From Linderina pennispora (Eukaryota; Kickxellomycota; Kickxellomycetes; Kickxellales; Kickxellaceae), in the NCBI RefSeq assembly GCF_002104995.1, contig NW_024468257.1:1-64000 (forward strand): a stretch of 64,000 nucleotides of DNA, read 5' to 3'. The translations under genes and the position numbers were made by a program. Position 1 is the first letter of the stretch. Each line of letters starts with the position of its first letter. Shown here in pieces: positions 10,401-19,407 of the stretch. The notes under the pieces were generated by a model, which had not been told where the DNA came from, did no database searches, and worked only from the letters and a program-made list of their open reading frames with translations.

Positions 10401-11557
10401 CGTCGCCGTTCCCGACCGTTGCGTCGGTGATAGCCAGCCCAGCAGAAATGGCTGTTGCTACGCCCAAGCCATCAGCGTCTGCGTTGCCAGCGGGCCCCGT
10501 GTTCACAACACAGGACCCGTTCTACCCGTGCTTCGAGGTTCTGGCTAATGGGCGCACGGTCTGGAACGCAAGCCCTAAATTCGAGTCCGTCCGCATGCGC
10601 ACGGGTATTGACGGGCGCCAGGGCGGCGTCCACCGCTTCTCGGCAAGGCTGCTGACCGGCGGGCTGGTCCAAATTGGGTGGTGCACCGAGCACTGCGTGT
10701 TCTACCCGGAGAGCGGGCAGGGCGTTGGCGACGACTATGAGTCTGTTGCGTATGACGGATCCAGATGCCGCAAGTGGTTCGGTATTGCCGAGGAGAATGA
10801 GTACGGCGAAGCCTGGGATGCGGGAGACGTTGTCTGCGTCGAGCTCGACCTGGACCTGGACCGGGTGGTGTTCTATCGAAACGGGCACTCCATGGGCGTT
10901 GCATTCGGGGTCAACGAGTTTGGCACCATGGAAGGCGCTTCCTGTGGATTCCAGGGCCTGCCAAAGGACCGGATCTGGTACCCAGCGGCATCGCTGGCGA
11001 CGGCCCAGGGCATCGAGTTCCTCGGGATGGAGGCGACAAGTGTGCCGCCAGCACCGGCCCAGCCGCCAATTGGCGATGCCCTCAAGGCGTTCAGGATCAA
11101 GATCGAGTTTGAGGACCTGGACTCGTTCCCTTACATTACACTGGCGCTTCCTGGAAGCCACGGTCAGATCATCGTGGCCCCGGTGGTGGATCCGCGCGAC
11201 CTGTCGACCTACTTGCAGCCGCAGTGGTGGGCCCTCTGGGTTCCGCCCAAAGACAGCATTGCCGGGGAAAGAGCTGACGAGCCGGCATCCAGGCTGTCGC
11301 GCTGGTTTGCGCACCAAGTGACCGGGGCCATGGCGGCCACGGCTGACGGCGAGCAGTGCCACGGAGCAGTGCTTGGCACCAGCCCAGAGTGGACATGCTT
11401 TGCGGTCCTGCGCAGCGGCAATGTATGTGTGTCTGCTGGAGAGACACAGGTGGTCCTGGACACCGGCATGCAAGACGATGCCCTGAGCACCATGGGCCAT
11501 GTGTGGCTGCCCAAGGTCAGCAGCGCCATCGTGCGGTTCGAGCTCCATACTATGTGA
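7472..11557 (+). CDS. Large armadillo-repeat plus SPRY-domain protein with N-terminal membrane segment
   Basis: 1361 residues in one exon. Residues about 8-27 (LTYLLIGAGTAIGTYRVLSH) are a likely signal anchor. Residues about 75-780 are Leu/Ala-rich helical repeats of armadillo/HEAT type (for example LRQRAASAIFDILNHHDAKQ and SKAAHADLAQPPNLRRVL). Residues about 1019-1175 form a SPRY domain with the expected LVQIGWCT, GDDYESVAYDG, GDVVCVELDLD and VVFYRNGHSMGVAF strands. A C-terminal beta-rich part follows. SPRY domains usually bind peptides or partner proteins, as in RNF123 and RanBP9, but no RING or other catalytic domain is visible. I do not recognise an orthologue. An adaptor on an organelle or ER membrane is a guess. 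Confidence 0.75.
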   Translation: MNSTNNLTYLLIGAGTAIGTYRVLSHIFEQSSHEFCSLTSPTAPAMPPVTQRAKRHAWYGSWSDGSNKGIDMQALDLDALGQLAMSSNYKLRTAASDLLFDRAMTKEMLLLISSRLTGEDADEQLAVVKVAQILAQTPGRRPRMASVGVLGSLVTCLREGGSKELRQRAASAIFDILNHHDAKQADKFRRKAAHAGLLPILRDTMVKDSNDASVNLTLVGLCAMITQLYALRTAFHRDMIDLGFLPGLLGVAKKGIADLALLRVVMESIVRLCTYLSTHRTSLTDLNEPNPHMVQLLEQGAVDVVAACIRQDDQGVSSWGIGLLHEFVSRNVGKDELAASPNIVRWLCRNLSTAKYAYTNQLILRSLWCLCLASKAAHADLAQPPNLRRVLTIFSMDGDVESHYWAIALVSKVSASSATHKWILGSPFSKVIIALVNNMGRSFRTTLLPELSAIIARLTHCIDTAPLLARYPELARACKMLLAAEIPSAKSSAIMSIINATATSHQFMRLVADAEAVEILMDMMADNSEEQSQNYAAKGLTALLYSRRLDTESLVDASRLFLASLNESYKITIDAYFRHSSWRDPVEWGAKTFGLYLSTASVLMSPIQVLVSEAGTDDVRVLDTLAEIMTLQKNLLAFLAIYIMHALDLGRSSERSASLWSDMPPELLLALCAEIKTRRGREECARVGVNTVVTAYYINRKSDPHFCAAVADNTRLLRNDDLTPFVLPTPKQEPAPWTAGGSMAWPKSNGGFEGEMASARMRCLIPVMSAVVCTLADSLAVGLVVQSPVVTQRAVWLARIIYQDFPLMRGIIMRLCATINLDTLNSVDAASVLAMCQDFVMHGSRFDEVAHNRDGNEDEDWRSWLAKISHMGLSDEADLLPVEYFIKHPEIKPSQVAELGRFYAQYALDRYVAGWDSCLRVFRGIAPPCATATPESCWAADRSGPRGEPKDQCDDVRAMAQVASTSNSALVRINRPPSPFPTVASVIASPAEMAVATPKPSASALPAGPVFTTQDPFYPCFEVLANGRTVWNASPKFESVRMRTGIDGRQGGVHRFSARLLTGGLVQIGWCTEHCVFYPESGQGVGDDYESVAYDGSRCRKWFGIAEENEYGEAWDAGDVVCVELDLDLDRVVFYRNGHSMGVAFGVNEFGTMEGASCGFQGLPKDRIWYPAASLATAQGIEFLGMEATSVPPAPAQPPIGDALKAFRIKIEFEDLDSFPYITLALPGSHGQIIVAPVVDPRDLSTYLQPQWWALWVPPKDSIAGERADEPASRLSRWFAHQVTGAMAATADGEQCHGAVLGTSPEWTCFAVLRSGNVCVSAGETQVVLDTGMQDDALSTMGHVWLPKVSSAIVRFELHTM

Positions 11558-11663
11558 TCGGAGTTCTAAGCTATATTTGCCCCAACCGCAAAGCCGCTGA
11601 AATTCAGAAATGCTCGCCTCACAGCATATTCCTCACTCTTCTCCCTGTCCGCCTTTTGCAACA

Positions 11664-12212
11664 ATGTTCAAAAAGTTCAACCTGCAGGAGACCATGTCTG
11701 GCCAGAACTCGGTCAAGTCGTCGGTGGTCCGCGGCATCCGCACCAAGCTGGTCGACCAGTTCCCGGAGCTCGGCCCGTATGTCGACGAGATCCTGCCCAA
11801 GAAGGCCAACCTCATCCAGGTCAAATGCAAGGACCACATCACGCTCTTCGCCATCGACAACGAGATCCTGTTCTTCCAGCACTTCAACGACCCGATCACG
11901 CCCACGCTCCGCCTGCTGCACCAGTTCCCGAACATCCTGCCGCACGTGCAGGTTGACAGAGGCGCCATCAAGTTTGTGCTCAGCGGCGCCAACATCATGT
12001 GTCCGGGCCTGACATCGCCCGGGGCAAAGCTGCCGGAGAAGTCGCTGCCCGTGGACACAGTCGTGGCCGTTATGGCCGAGGGCAAGGAGCATGCGCTGGC
12101 GATTGGCGTGCTGAAGATGTCGACCGACGAAATCAAGACCATCAACAAGGGCATTGGAGTCGACCTGATCCAGTACCTCAGCGACCCGCTGTGGAAGACG
12201 CACCTGGACTAG
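11664..12212 (+). CDS. TMA20: MCT-1/Tma20-type translation recycling and re-initiation factor
   Basis: 182 residues, matching the about 181-residue MCTS1/Tma20 family end to end. The protein starts MFKKF as in the human protein. Residues 1-90 form the MCT1-N domain. The PUA RNA-binding domain follows, with the diagnostic block GAIKFVLSGANIMCPGLTSP at about 110-129 and VVAVMAEGKEHAL. Family members pair with Tma22/DENR on the 40S subunit to remove deacylated tRNA and to support re-initiation. An upstream in-frame ATG at 11610 would add 18 residues not found in the family, so 11664 is preferred. It lies 106 bases after the ARM/SPRY gene. Confidence 0.95.
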   Translation: MFKKFNLQETMSGQNSVKSSVVRGIRTKLVDQFPELGPYVDEILPKKANLIQVKCKDHITLFAIDNEILFFQHFNDPITPTLRLLHQFPNILPHVQVDRGAIKFVLSGANIMCPGLTSPGAKLPEKSLPVDTVVAVMAEGKEHALAIGVLKMSTDEIKTINKGIGVDLIQYLSDPLWKTHLD

Positions 12213-12270
12213 GCTAAATAGGATTCTTTTTATATCGGAAACACGTCTAAACCCCACGCTCACACTCTAT

Positions 12271-12750
12271 TTACTTGGTGTGGACGAACGGCAGCTTGCC
12301 CGCACGGTAGACAAAGTTGTTCTTGTACGATTTCGGCTTAATCTGCCTGAACTTTGGCTCCTTGATCGTGTACCCCCACCCCTGCTTCTCGGCAAAGTGC
12401 ACGGCGTCCTCCTTGGTGCTGAAATCCAGCTTCACCGACGCCATCGCGTCGGCAGTCGACTGCCAGCCCATCAGCTGGTTCTCCCACCTGTCGCCCTTGG
12501 ACAGTGCGTCAAAGTCGATGCGCCAGCGGAGGTTCGAGTTGCGTCCGGACTGCATCGGGTTCACCGCCGGGCGGTAGATGTGCACTGTGCGCTTGGTCAC
12601 CTCGGCGGGGGCGCCAGAGAGCACCTCTGCCGGCAGCGGCTCCTTCTGATGCGCCGGGTGGATTTCAGTCATGGCATTGCCCGTGGCGGTGCTGCTGAGA
12701 CGAACGCCGACAGCCCTTGGCACCGAGACCTTTGAGAACGCGCGAATCAT
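12271..12750 (-). CDS. NDUFS4: NADH:ubiquinone oxidoreductase subunit NDUFS4 (18 kDa, AQDQ)
   Basis: 159 residues, a peripheral-arm subunit of mitochondrial complex I needed for assembly and stability of the N module. Residues 1-20 (MIRAFSKVSVPRAVGVRLSS) look like a mitochondrial presequence. The conserved core is VHIYRPAVNPMQSGRNS, then DRWENQLMGWQSTAD, FSTKEDAVHFAEKQGWGY and a C-terminus IKPKSYKNNFVYR. All of these are family signatures. A longer frame reaches 12876 but would place a hydrophobic, phenylalanine-rich leader before the presequence; the ATG at 12750 fits. It converges with TMA20, with 58 bases between stops. Confidence 0.95.
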   Translation of the reverse strand: MIRAFSKVSVPRAVGVRLSSTATGNAMTEIHPAHQKEPLPAEVLSGAPAEVTKRTVHIYRPAVNPMQSGRNSNLRWRIDFDALSKGDRWENQLMGWQSTADAMASVKLDFSTKEDAVHFAEKQGWGYTIKEPKFRQIKPKSYKNNFVYRAGKLPFVHTK

Positions 12751-13349
12751 TGTAGCTTGGAAAATGAGCAAGTACTGCTGTGTCAAAAGGAAAATGAAGA
12801 AAAAAAAAAGAGTGCCGAAATTGGAGCCACTTGTGACGGGGCCAGCAATTCCGACACGCTTGCCTTTATCTCCCATCTAAATCAATCACCGGATGTGATC
12901 ATCCCGACACGTGAGCAGGGCCGGGCTTTTGTTGTTGTAGTCGCCTCATTGCGGGAAAACAATGGCTAAGTACGCCTAAGGAATCGGCTGAGGTCGCCCT
13001 GGACCTTGCGAGCGACGCGCCGTGGGGATCGGCGACATTGCCCGTCGACAATAGCACATCCCGCCGCACCACCCGTGCGGGGAACGGTCCTGGCACTCTC
13101 CATGCAGCGTGTGTTTCCACCAGGGCTGAACTTCCCTTTACTGCCTGCCAGTGATCGTCCCTGACTACTATTCGGCGTCCTTCAGCGGATTCACATTCTG
13201 GGTCGTGCAGCCGCTTCCCGGGTTGTTTTTCTCTTCCTACTCAGCCCTTTGGCAAAAATACTTTTCTCACCTAATATTATTATTCTTCATATCCCTTGTT
13301 ACACCCGTCCCTGACCACCGGGAACACACAGCACATACTGGACATAAAC
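12751..13349. other. Shared upstream region of NDUFS4 and CSC1-like gene
   Basis: About 600 bases between two divergent starts. It contains an A-rich run at 12796-12812 in the NDUFS4 leader and a pyrimidine-rich stretch at about 13200-13310 before the CSC1-like start. No protein or RNA gene is recognisable. Confidence 0.45.
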
Positions 13350-16300
13350 ATGGAGCCACAGGGGCACCGCAAACACGGCCGCGACATATCGAACCTGCTG
13401 GACCCGTCCAAGGTCCCTGGCTCCAGCTTCTACGCAGCCTCGAACGGCACCGACCTGGGCGTGCAGGCGATATTCGCGGGCTCCATGTTCATACTGTTCA
13501 TCACGCTGTTCAGTATTCTGCGGCTACGGTGGCCGTTTATTTTCTCACCGCGCACACGATTGACGATTACAGCACCGCCGTTCCTGTCACCCAAATTTTT
13601 TGGCTGGTTCATGGCGACAATGCGCACGCCCGAGACGCATATTCTGAACACGGTGGGGCTGGATTCGGTCATTTTCCTGCGCTTCTACAAAATGTGCATG
13701 CGACTTTTGCTGGACGTGGCCTTCCTTTCCCTGGTGATCATCTGGCCGATCAACATCCGCTGGTCAAAGGTCAACCTCGGCACAACCGCGAGCACTGTCA
13801 CCGACGACGGATCGACGGTCTCAGCGCCGCACGCAGTTACCGACTATCTGTTCAATCTGACGCTTAATACCCGGGACCCGAAACAGAAGTGGAATCTGAT
13901 CCCGCATATCGTGTTTGCGTACATTTTCTCCGGACTCGCGTACTACCACCTCTCGCGGTTCAGCTCGCGGTGGGCGTCGCTGCGGTGGCATTTCCTGATG
14001 TGCTCCAGGCACGCCATGGTGTCCCGCACAGTCATGCTGACCGGCGTGCCAAGACACTTGGCGAGCAGCCCACGTGAGCTCGAGTGGTTCTGGGGGCCCG
14101 GTCTCAGACTGGGCAAAATCGAACGGGTCCGAGTGTGCCCGTTCAACACCAAGCTGACCAGCGGGCTGCGCGAGCGGGCGCAGTACTTGCTGAAGCTGGA
14201 GCACGCGATCAAGGCAGTCCTGGGCAACCCGTGCGTGCACCCAGAGTATGACCCGGAGCGTCTCAAGGCACTGATAATGGACCCATCCGAGCAGGCGCGC
14301 GCAGAGGCAAACCAGCTGCTGCTAAAGTGGGCCAAGCCGTCGCGCAAAACGAAAATACGGAAGCTGCGTCGCCGGGATGCTTTGCCAACGACAAAAATCG
14401 AGATCTCGGAAGTCGACGACAGTCCCACCGACTTCCGAGCAAGCGCAACAGTCACCGCATCGCATTTCGTCGCCAGCTGCGCGCGCGGCGTGCATTTTGC
14501 CGACTCGGGCGAGTATTTCCGCGGACCATCGCAGTCAGCCTCAGCCACCCCGCACGACGTCACGGTCGAGGAGGTCGAGGATAACGCTGCGGATGACTCG
14601 GATGTGGCGTGGGCGCTGCGGAGACCGAAAATCTGGGTGAAGGCCAAGAACCACTGGTGGCAGCCGTGGAAGCATGTCGATGCAATCGACTACTGGCGCG
14701 CAAAGTTTCTAGAGTCAGACAAGTGTTTCCGCGAGCTGCGACGCACGATCGGCCGCGAGCGCGACGAGGTCGGCCGGTCCACCACGGCATTTGTGACATT
14801 CGAGGATGCGGCATCGGCGCACATGGTCACCCAGCTGTCGTGCTATCCAAACCCTGGGTACATGAAGGCCAGGCTGGCACCCGAGCCCCGTGGCGTGTAC
14901 TGGCCGAACGTGTGGATCTCGAACCGGCGCAAGTGGGCGCTATTCACAGCCAAGTGGTTTATCATTTTTGTTATCTGGGCGTTCTGGTGCGCGCCGGTCA
15001 TCCTGGTTTCGTCGCTACTGACGCCAACTACGCTGCAAAAGGTGTGGCCGTCGCTAGATCTTGACAACAGCAAAATCCTGCGCTCTCTGCTCTCGACGAC
15101 TGTGCCATCGGTCTTCCTGCTGCTGTTCCTCAACATGCTGCCGTGGATCCTGAAGCAGGTGCATTTCTTTACGGGCGTGCGGACCAAGCCCGACATCGAC
15201 TATTCGGTGCTGACCAAAATGTGGGCGTTCCTGGTGTTCAACGTCATCCTGGTGTTTGGCTTCTCGGGCACGTTCTGGGAGCAGATCCTCGATGTGGTAA
15301 ACAACCCCGGCACGGTCATGCAGAGCCTTGCAACCAACATCCCCAAGGTCGGTACGTTCTTCACTGGCTACATCCTGGTGCTTGGCATCGGCTACCAGCC
15401 ATTCAAGCTGCTGCAGCTGAGGCCCGTGATCTGGCACATTGGCCGGCAGTGGCTATGCAATACGCCGCGCGACTATGCACGGCTGGTGTCGCCTGTCTAT
15501 ATTGACTGGTACTCGGTATACCCGTACCCGCTGATGGTTTTCGCAATTGCCATGATCTACTCGACATTCTCGCCGCCTGTGGTTGTCGGTGCGGTCATCT
15601 ACTTTGTAATTGGCTACCCGGTCATGAAGTACCTGCTGCTGTACGTCTACTTCCATCCGTTCGAGACCGCTGGCATGGTGTGGCCGCGTGTATGTCGCCG
15701 CATGATCTTCTCAATCATCATTTACCAGGTGGTCATGATGACATTTGTCATTGTCAAGGGCGGCGGCTGGTACACGTTCAGCATGGTGCCGCTGATAATG
15801 CTGTATCTGTGGTTCTTTTACCTGTGCGGATGGTCGCTGGAAAAGCAAGGCACGGTGTTGCCTGTGTATTTGTGGCGGAACCCGCCGCCCAACAGCTCGT
15901 ACCCGCTGCCGCCTGAGACCGACGAGCAGGCGGTGTTCGATTCAGAAAAGATGCGGTCCAGTCAATCAATCGATTCGCCATGGCCACAGCGCAAACAGTC
16001 CACAACCCCGCTTGCAGGCAACCGCCGGCCGAACAAGCAGCTGAATGTACGCAAGCTGAATGTCTCGGTCGCCCAGCGTCAGATAGCAGCCTCAGGGCAT
16101 CGCCGCGAGTCAAGCCGCAGCGCACGTACACGCGATATTATCCTGTCCAGGACTACCCCGGCCGATCATAACGGTGCGGCTTCTGGAAGTAGCCCAGTGA
16201 GCCAGCGTCGCCGCCGCGGGTCAAGCACCGGCAACCTGAGTCGTGCGACTCCTCGGCAGGCTGCCAAGATGCGCAAGCCGTCGTCGACGGCACTGATGTC

Positions 16301-18791
16301 CCAGCAGCGCATTGCGAAGAAGCGCAGGCGTAAGTACAAGAGCCTGGCGGAGGCGGCCACCACCGAGGGATCCAGGCTGCTGATATCCCTGACGAGACTG
16401 CCAGCCGAGCTGCATTCGCGGTATAGCTCGGCAAACCAGTCCAAGCAGCAGAACATCGGGAGGCAGGGCGAGGAGTCGAAGCGGTGGTCAATGAGCCTGC
16501 TCAACCCGTTCTCCAAAGACGACTCGAGCGGTGCGAGCCAGGGGCTGCTAGAGTCGGAGAGCAATGACGATTTCGGAGACAACCCGCCGGCTCTGCAGCG
16601 TGTACCAGCTGACAGCGGAGCAGATGTCAACTTCGCAGTCGCCCAGAGTAAGGCAGCGCAGCTTGGCCAAGCTCCTCTTTCTGTGCGCACGGTCCGGTCT
16701 CCGTTAGCCATGCCGCCAGTCCGCCGCCAGCTGTCGTCGGCTGCTGCCGGAAAGAAGCCTAGTATGCTGCGCCAGGAAGTGCGTATCGGCAGTCAGCGCC
16801 GGCAGCGCGACATGGAGGACGGCAATGAGAGTGGGGAGTGGTCTGATGTGGAGAGCGAGAGCGAGGACAGCAGCGACCAGCAGCACAAACCACAGATGAC
16901 GACGGCAGCAATGACGTACCCGGCCAGTGCATCGCAGCCAGGGCAGACAACCGCGGCTCTGCACGACGATTGGGATCCGCTAGTGTATCTGAAGCAGCAG
17001 CCGTCTGCCGATATCCCTGCGGTACGGAATGCCGGCACGCTGGGCACGTTGCTGAACTCAGTGCCAAATCACCACTTGGACCAGCCAGGCAGTTCGTCCC
17101 TGCGCCGCCGCCGCCCGTACAATAGCGGTCGGTCCGACTCAGTATCAACTACCGACAATATTCAGGGCTACCAGTCAGATACCGAGAGCGCCCAGGGCGT
17201 TGAGCGAGCGCGTGCCTATGCTGATTCTCTGGCGCCGACCGAGGGAGCTGGCTTCGGCACCCGCGCCAAGGGCACGCTGCAGCGTATCCGTGACTACTTC
17301 TTGGCTGACTTCCGCCCGGCCCGGCCGATCCTGGATCTGACATACGACAAGCTATATACGCAGGGCGATGAAGAGCGGGAGCGCAATGAGGCCGCATTAG
17401 CTGACAGCCTGCCGCAGTTCCGCGAGCTCCTTGGCCGTGTCCTGCCGCGCTCCATGTCTCGCAACTTTGTGCAGTCTCCGACTGCCAGCAGCCAGCAGCA
17501 TCCGACCAGCGTCCACACCCCGGCACACGGCGAGACTCCAACTGGACCAAAGCATGTGCGCAGCGGCTCGGTTATTACGCCGCTCGGCGAGAACGCTTAC
17601 ATAAACACGCTACGCGGGTTTAGCCCATGGTCTGCAGCTTCGGCTGGCGAAAGCGTGTATAACACGGCGCCGCCAGCACGCGGGTCGCTGGGCCCGGCGT
17701 TTGGGAAGCGGATTTCCAGCCATTCGCGGTCGCAGTCGGCTGCTGTGCCTATGCCTCTGATGCGTGGTCTGACTACGCCCATCAGCCGCACCAGCACATC
17801 GCCACAGATCAGCGAAAACAACAAGTCACTGGCCCAGGTGGTCGACGGATTTTCAAATGCGGTCAAGACAGACAACAGCCAGGATCCGCAGCCAGCAGAG
17901 TCTCCCAGGCCCCTGTCATCGCATGCGCGCAGCAAGTCGGTCCACGCCCTGATGGGCATCTTCATGCGCAAACCGTCGACGGCCGACAAGCCGCGCAGCG
18001 CACTGGCTGAATCCGCGGCCCCGCTGATCTCTGCTGCCCCGGCCGAGCCCAGCCTTCCCCCGCTGTCCAAGCAGGCGTGGCTGCCGCTGAGCGCTCGTGA
18101 GCACCCGCACGAGCCCAACACTTCGGCCCACGGCTCGGCGGGCACGGGCAGCCTGAATTGGCCACCCAGGCTGTCTCGCGAGCCATCGAGCATCGGATCA
18201 GCGCAGTCGGGAGTCAGGTCGACGCACAAGAACTCGCTGCCACCGCCGCGCATCCAGCTGACCACGCGCATGGTCACCGAGCTCAACTACCCGACACGCC
18301 GCACCGCGACGGCGTCAGTTGCGCCCTATCTGCTGCCGCCCCGGGCCGACCCGAATGGCGACCAGCTGATCGCCAACTACCAGCGCTTTGCGGTCGAAGC
18401 CCAGTCGAGATTCGCTGCGGACGAGTTCACCGACTATTCACAGACACCAATGCTCAATGTCTTTGGCGTGCTGGACCGTGGCATCCAGGACTATGTGCAT
18501 CCCGGCCTTGTTGGCGAACTGCCGACGCTGTGGCTGCCGGAGAAGAAGCGTGATTCGCATGAGGGCGAGGAGGCGCCTGAGCCCGAACACAGCGAAGGCG
18601 GAGTTCCGGACGCTGCGGTAGAGCCAGAGTTCGCTGCATCGGCTCCCCAGTGGGTCGTGAATCGGCTGCTCAGTTACCGTATGCCGATGGCCAACCCCAA
18701 CGCCAATGGCAACGCCAACGAGGGCCAGTTCTATCCGTCCGCTGCGGACCACGAAGAGTTGCGTGAGGTGCGCATCCAGCAGGACCACTGA
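13350..18791 (+). CDS. CSC1: CSC1/OSCA/TMEM63-type osmosensitive cation channel with very long C-terminal region
   Basis: 1813 residues in one exon. An N-terminal membrane segment (about 32-55) and two more (about 110-200) are followed by the cytosolic domain with GVPRHL and VYWPNVWISNRRK. The 7-TM channel core is at about 520-825 (KWFIIFVIWAFWCAPVIL to FFYLCGWSLEKQG). From about 830 to 1690 the chain is low in complexity and rich in Ser, Arg, Gln and Pro. Near residue 1713 comes the family's conserved terminal motif DYVHPGL followed by LPTLWLP. Typical family members have about 750-1000 residues, so roughly 850 residues are inserted between the pore and that motif. The frame opens upstream only from a TTG; the ATG at 13350 is chosen. 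Expected role: mechanically or osmotically gated cation conductance at the plasma membrane. Confidence 0.9.
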   Translation: MEPQGHRKHGRDISNLLDPSKVPGSSFYAASNGTDLGVQAIFAGSMFILFITLFSILRLRWPFIFSPRTRLTITAPPFLSPKFFGWFMATMRTPETHILNTVGLDSVIFLRFYKMCMRLLLDVAFLSLVIIWPINIRWSKVNLGTTASTVTDDGSTVSAPHAVTDYLFNLTLNTRDPKQKWNLIPHIVFAYIFSGLAYYHLSRFSSRWASLRWHFLMCSRHAMVSRTVMLTGVPRHLASSPRELEWFWGPGLRLGKIERVRVCPFNTKLTSGLRERAQYLLKLEHAIKAVLGNPCVHPEYDPERLKALIMDPSEQARAEANQLLLKWAKPSRKTKIRKLRRRDALPTTKIEISEVDDSPTDFRASATVTASHFVASCARGVHFADSGEYFRGPSQSASATPHDVTVEEVEDNAADDSDVAWALRRPKIWVKAKNHWWQPWKHVDAIDYWRAKFLESDKCFRELRRTIGRERDEVGRSTTAFVTFEDAASAHMVTQLSCYPNPGYMKARLAPEPRGVYWPNVWISNRRKWALFTAKWFIIFVIWAFWCAPVILVSSLLTPTTLQKVWPSLDLDNSKILRSLLSTTVPSVFLLLFLNMLPWILKQVHFFTGVRTKPDIDYSVLTKMWAFLVFNVILVFGFSGTFWEQILDVVNNPGTVMQSLATNIPKVGTFFTGYILVLGIGYQPFKLLQLRPVIWHIGRQWLCNTPRDYARLVSPVYIDWYSVYPYPLMVFAIAMIYSTFSPPVVVGAVIYFVIGYPVMKYLLLYVYFHPFETAGMVWPRVCRRMIFSIIIYQVVMMTFVIVKGGGWYTFSMVPLIMLYLWFFYLCGWSLEKQGTVLPVYLWRNPPPNSSYPLPPETDEQAVFDSEKMRSSQSIDSPWPQRKQSTTPLAGNRRPNKQLNVRKLNVSVAQRQIAASGHRRESSRSARTRDIILSRTTPADHNGAASGSSPVSQRRRRGSSTGNLSRATPRQAAKMRKPSSTALMSQQRIAKKRRRKYKSLAEAATTEGSRLLISLTRLPAELHSRYSSANQSKQQNIGRQGEESKRWSMSLLNPFSKDDSSGASQGLLESESNDDFGDNPPALQRVPADSGADVNFAVAQSKAAQLGQAPLSVRTVRSPLAMPPVRRQLSSAAAGKKPSMLRQEVRIGSQRRQRDMEDGNESGEWSDVESESEDSSDQQHKPQMTTAAMTYPASASQPGQTTAALHDDWDPLVYLKQQPSADIPAVRNAGTLGTLLNSVPNHHLDQPGSSSLRRRRPYNSGRSDSVSTTDNIQGYQSDTESAQGVERARAYADSLAPTEGAGFGTRAKGTLQRIRDYFLADFRPARPILDLTYDKLYTQGDEERERNEAALADSLPQFRELLGRVLPRSMSRNFVQSPTASSQQHPTSVHTPAHGETPTGPKHVRSGSVITPLGENAYINTLRGFSPWSAASAGESVYNTAPPARGSLGPAFGKRISSHSRSQSAAVPMPLMRGLTTPISRTSTSPQISENNKSLAQVVDGFSNAVKTDNSQDPQPAESPRPLSSHARSKSVHALMGIFMRKPSTADKPRSALAESAAPLISAAPAEPSLPPLSKQAWLPLSAREHPHEPNTSAHGSAGTGSLNWPPRLSREPSSIGSAQSGVRSTHKNSLPPPRIQLTTRMVTELNYPTRRTATASVAPYLLPPRADPNGDQLIANYQRFAVEAQSRFAADEFTDYSQTPMLNVFGVLDRGIQDYVHPGLVGELPTLWLPEKKRDSHEGEEAPEPEHSEGGVPDAAVEPEFAASAPQWVVNRLLSYRMPMANPNANGNANEGQFYPSAADHEELREVRIQQDH

Positions 18792-19407
18792 TGCGCTGGG
18801 GCTCCGGCCTGTTTCTTACAAATTCTGTATATTTGCGGTTCGACCTTTATATAATTGTTATGTCGGCGTTCGGCGCTTTTTTTTGGTACTGGTGTCGTAT
18901 GGTGCCGGTTCCCTTTTCTTTTACTAATATCTGGTGACTAAATTGCCCGGCTACCCAACAGTGGTCCGATAAAGCGATTAGCCTGGAATGGTATATGACG
19001 AAATTCCCCGCTCACTGTTGGTCTGTTCCCTAAAATTTACTTCAGATCCTTCTGGATTCAAAGTATCCCCTGTTCTCACACACCCACAATTTCAAAGTAC
19101 GTTGGTAATCGTTCCGGGATGTGCATATCGCCAGAATGCACTGAGACTTGGAACTCTCATTGGGGCAGTTTGTGACTGAATAGTGTATTGCTATTTAAAA
19201 ACCCATCAACAAACAACAAGAAAGGGGTCAGCCACAGTGGCATGCTCTTGCCTACAATGGCTGCCCCTGCTGGATGACATTTGGACAAGCGCAATATATA
19301 AAGGCATGGCTTGCAGCCGATGCTGCTGCTTCTTCATTCCCACTTTATTCCTCTGGCAATTCCTTGTCTTTCTGCCAACTACTTGCTTTTTCGGGCACTC
19401 TTTCATT
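18792..19407. other. Spacer and arrestin-gene leader
   Basis: AT-rich spacer between two genes on the + strand, with no recognisable gene. A TATA-like sequence (caatatataaagg, about 19292-19304) lies about 110 bases before the arrestin start and fits as its promoter. Confidence 0.4.

Noticed and set aside
10472-11548. Minus-strand open frame opposite the ARM/SPRY gene
   Set aside because: Antisense shadow; the SPRY domain is on the plus strand.
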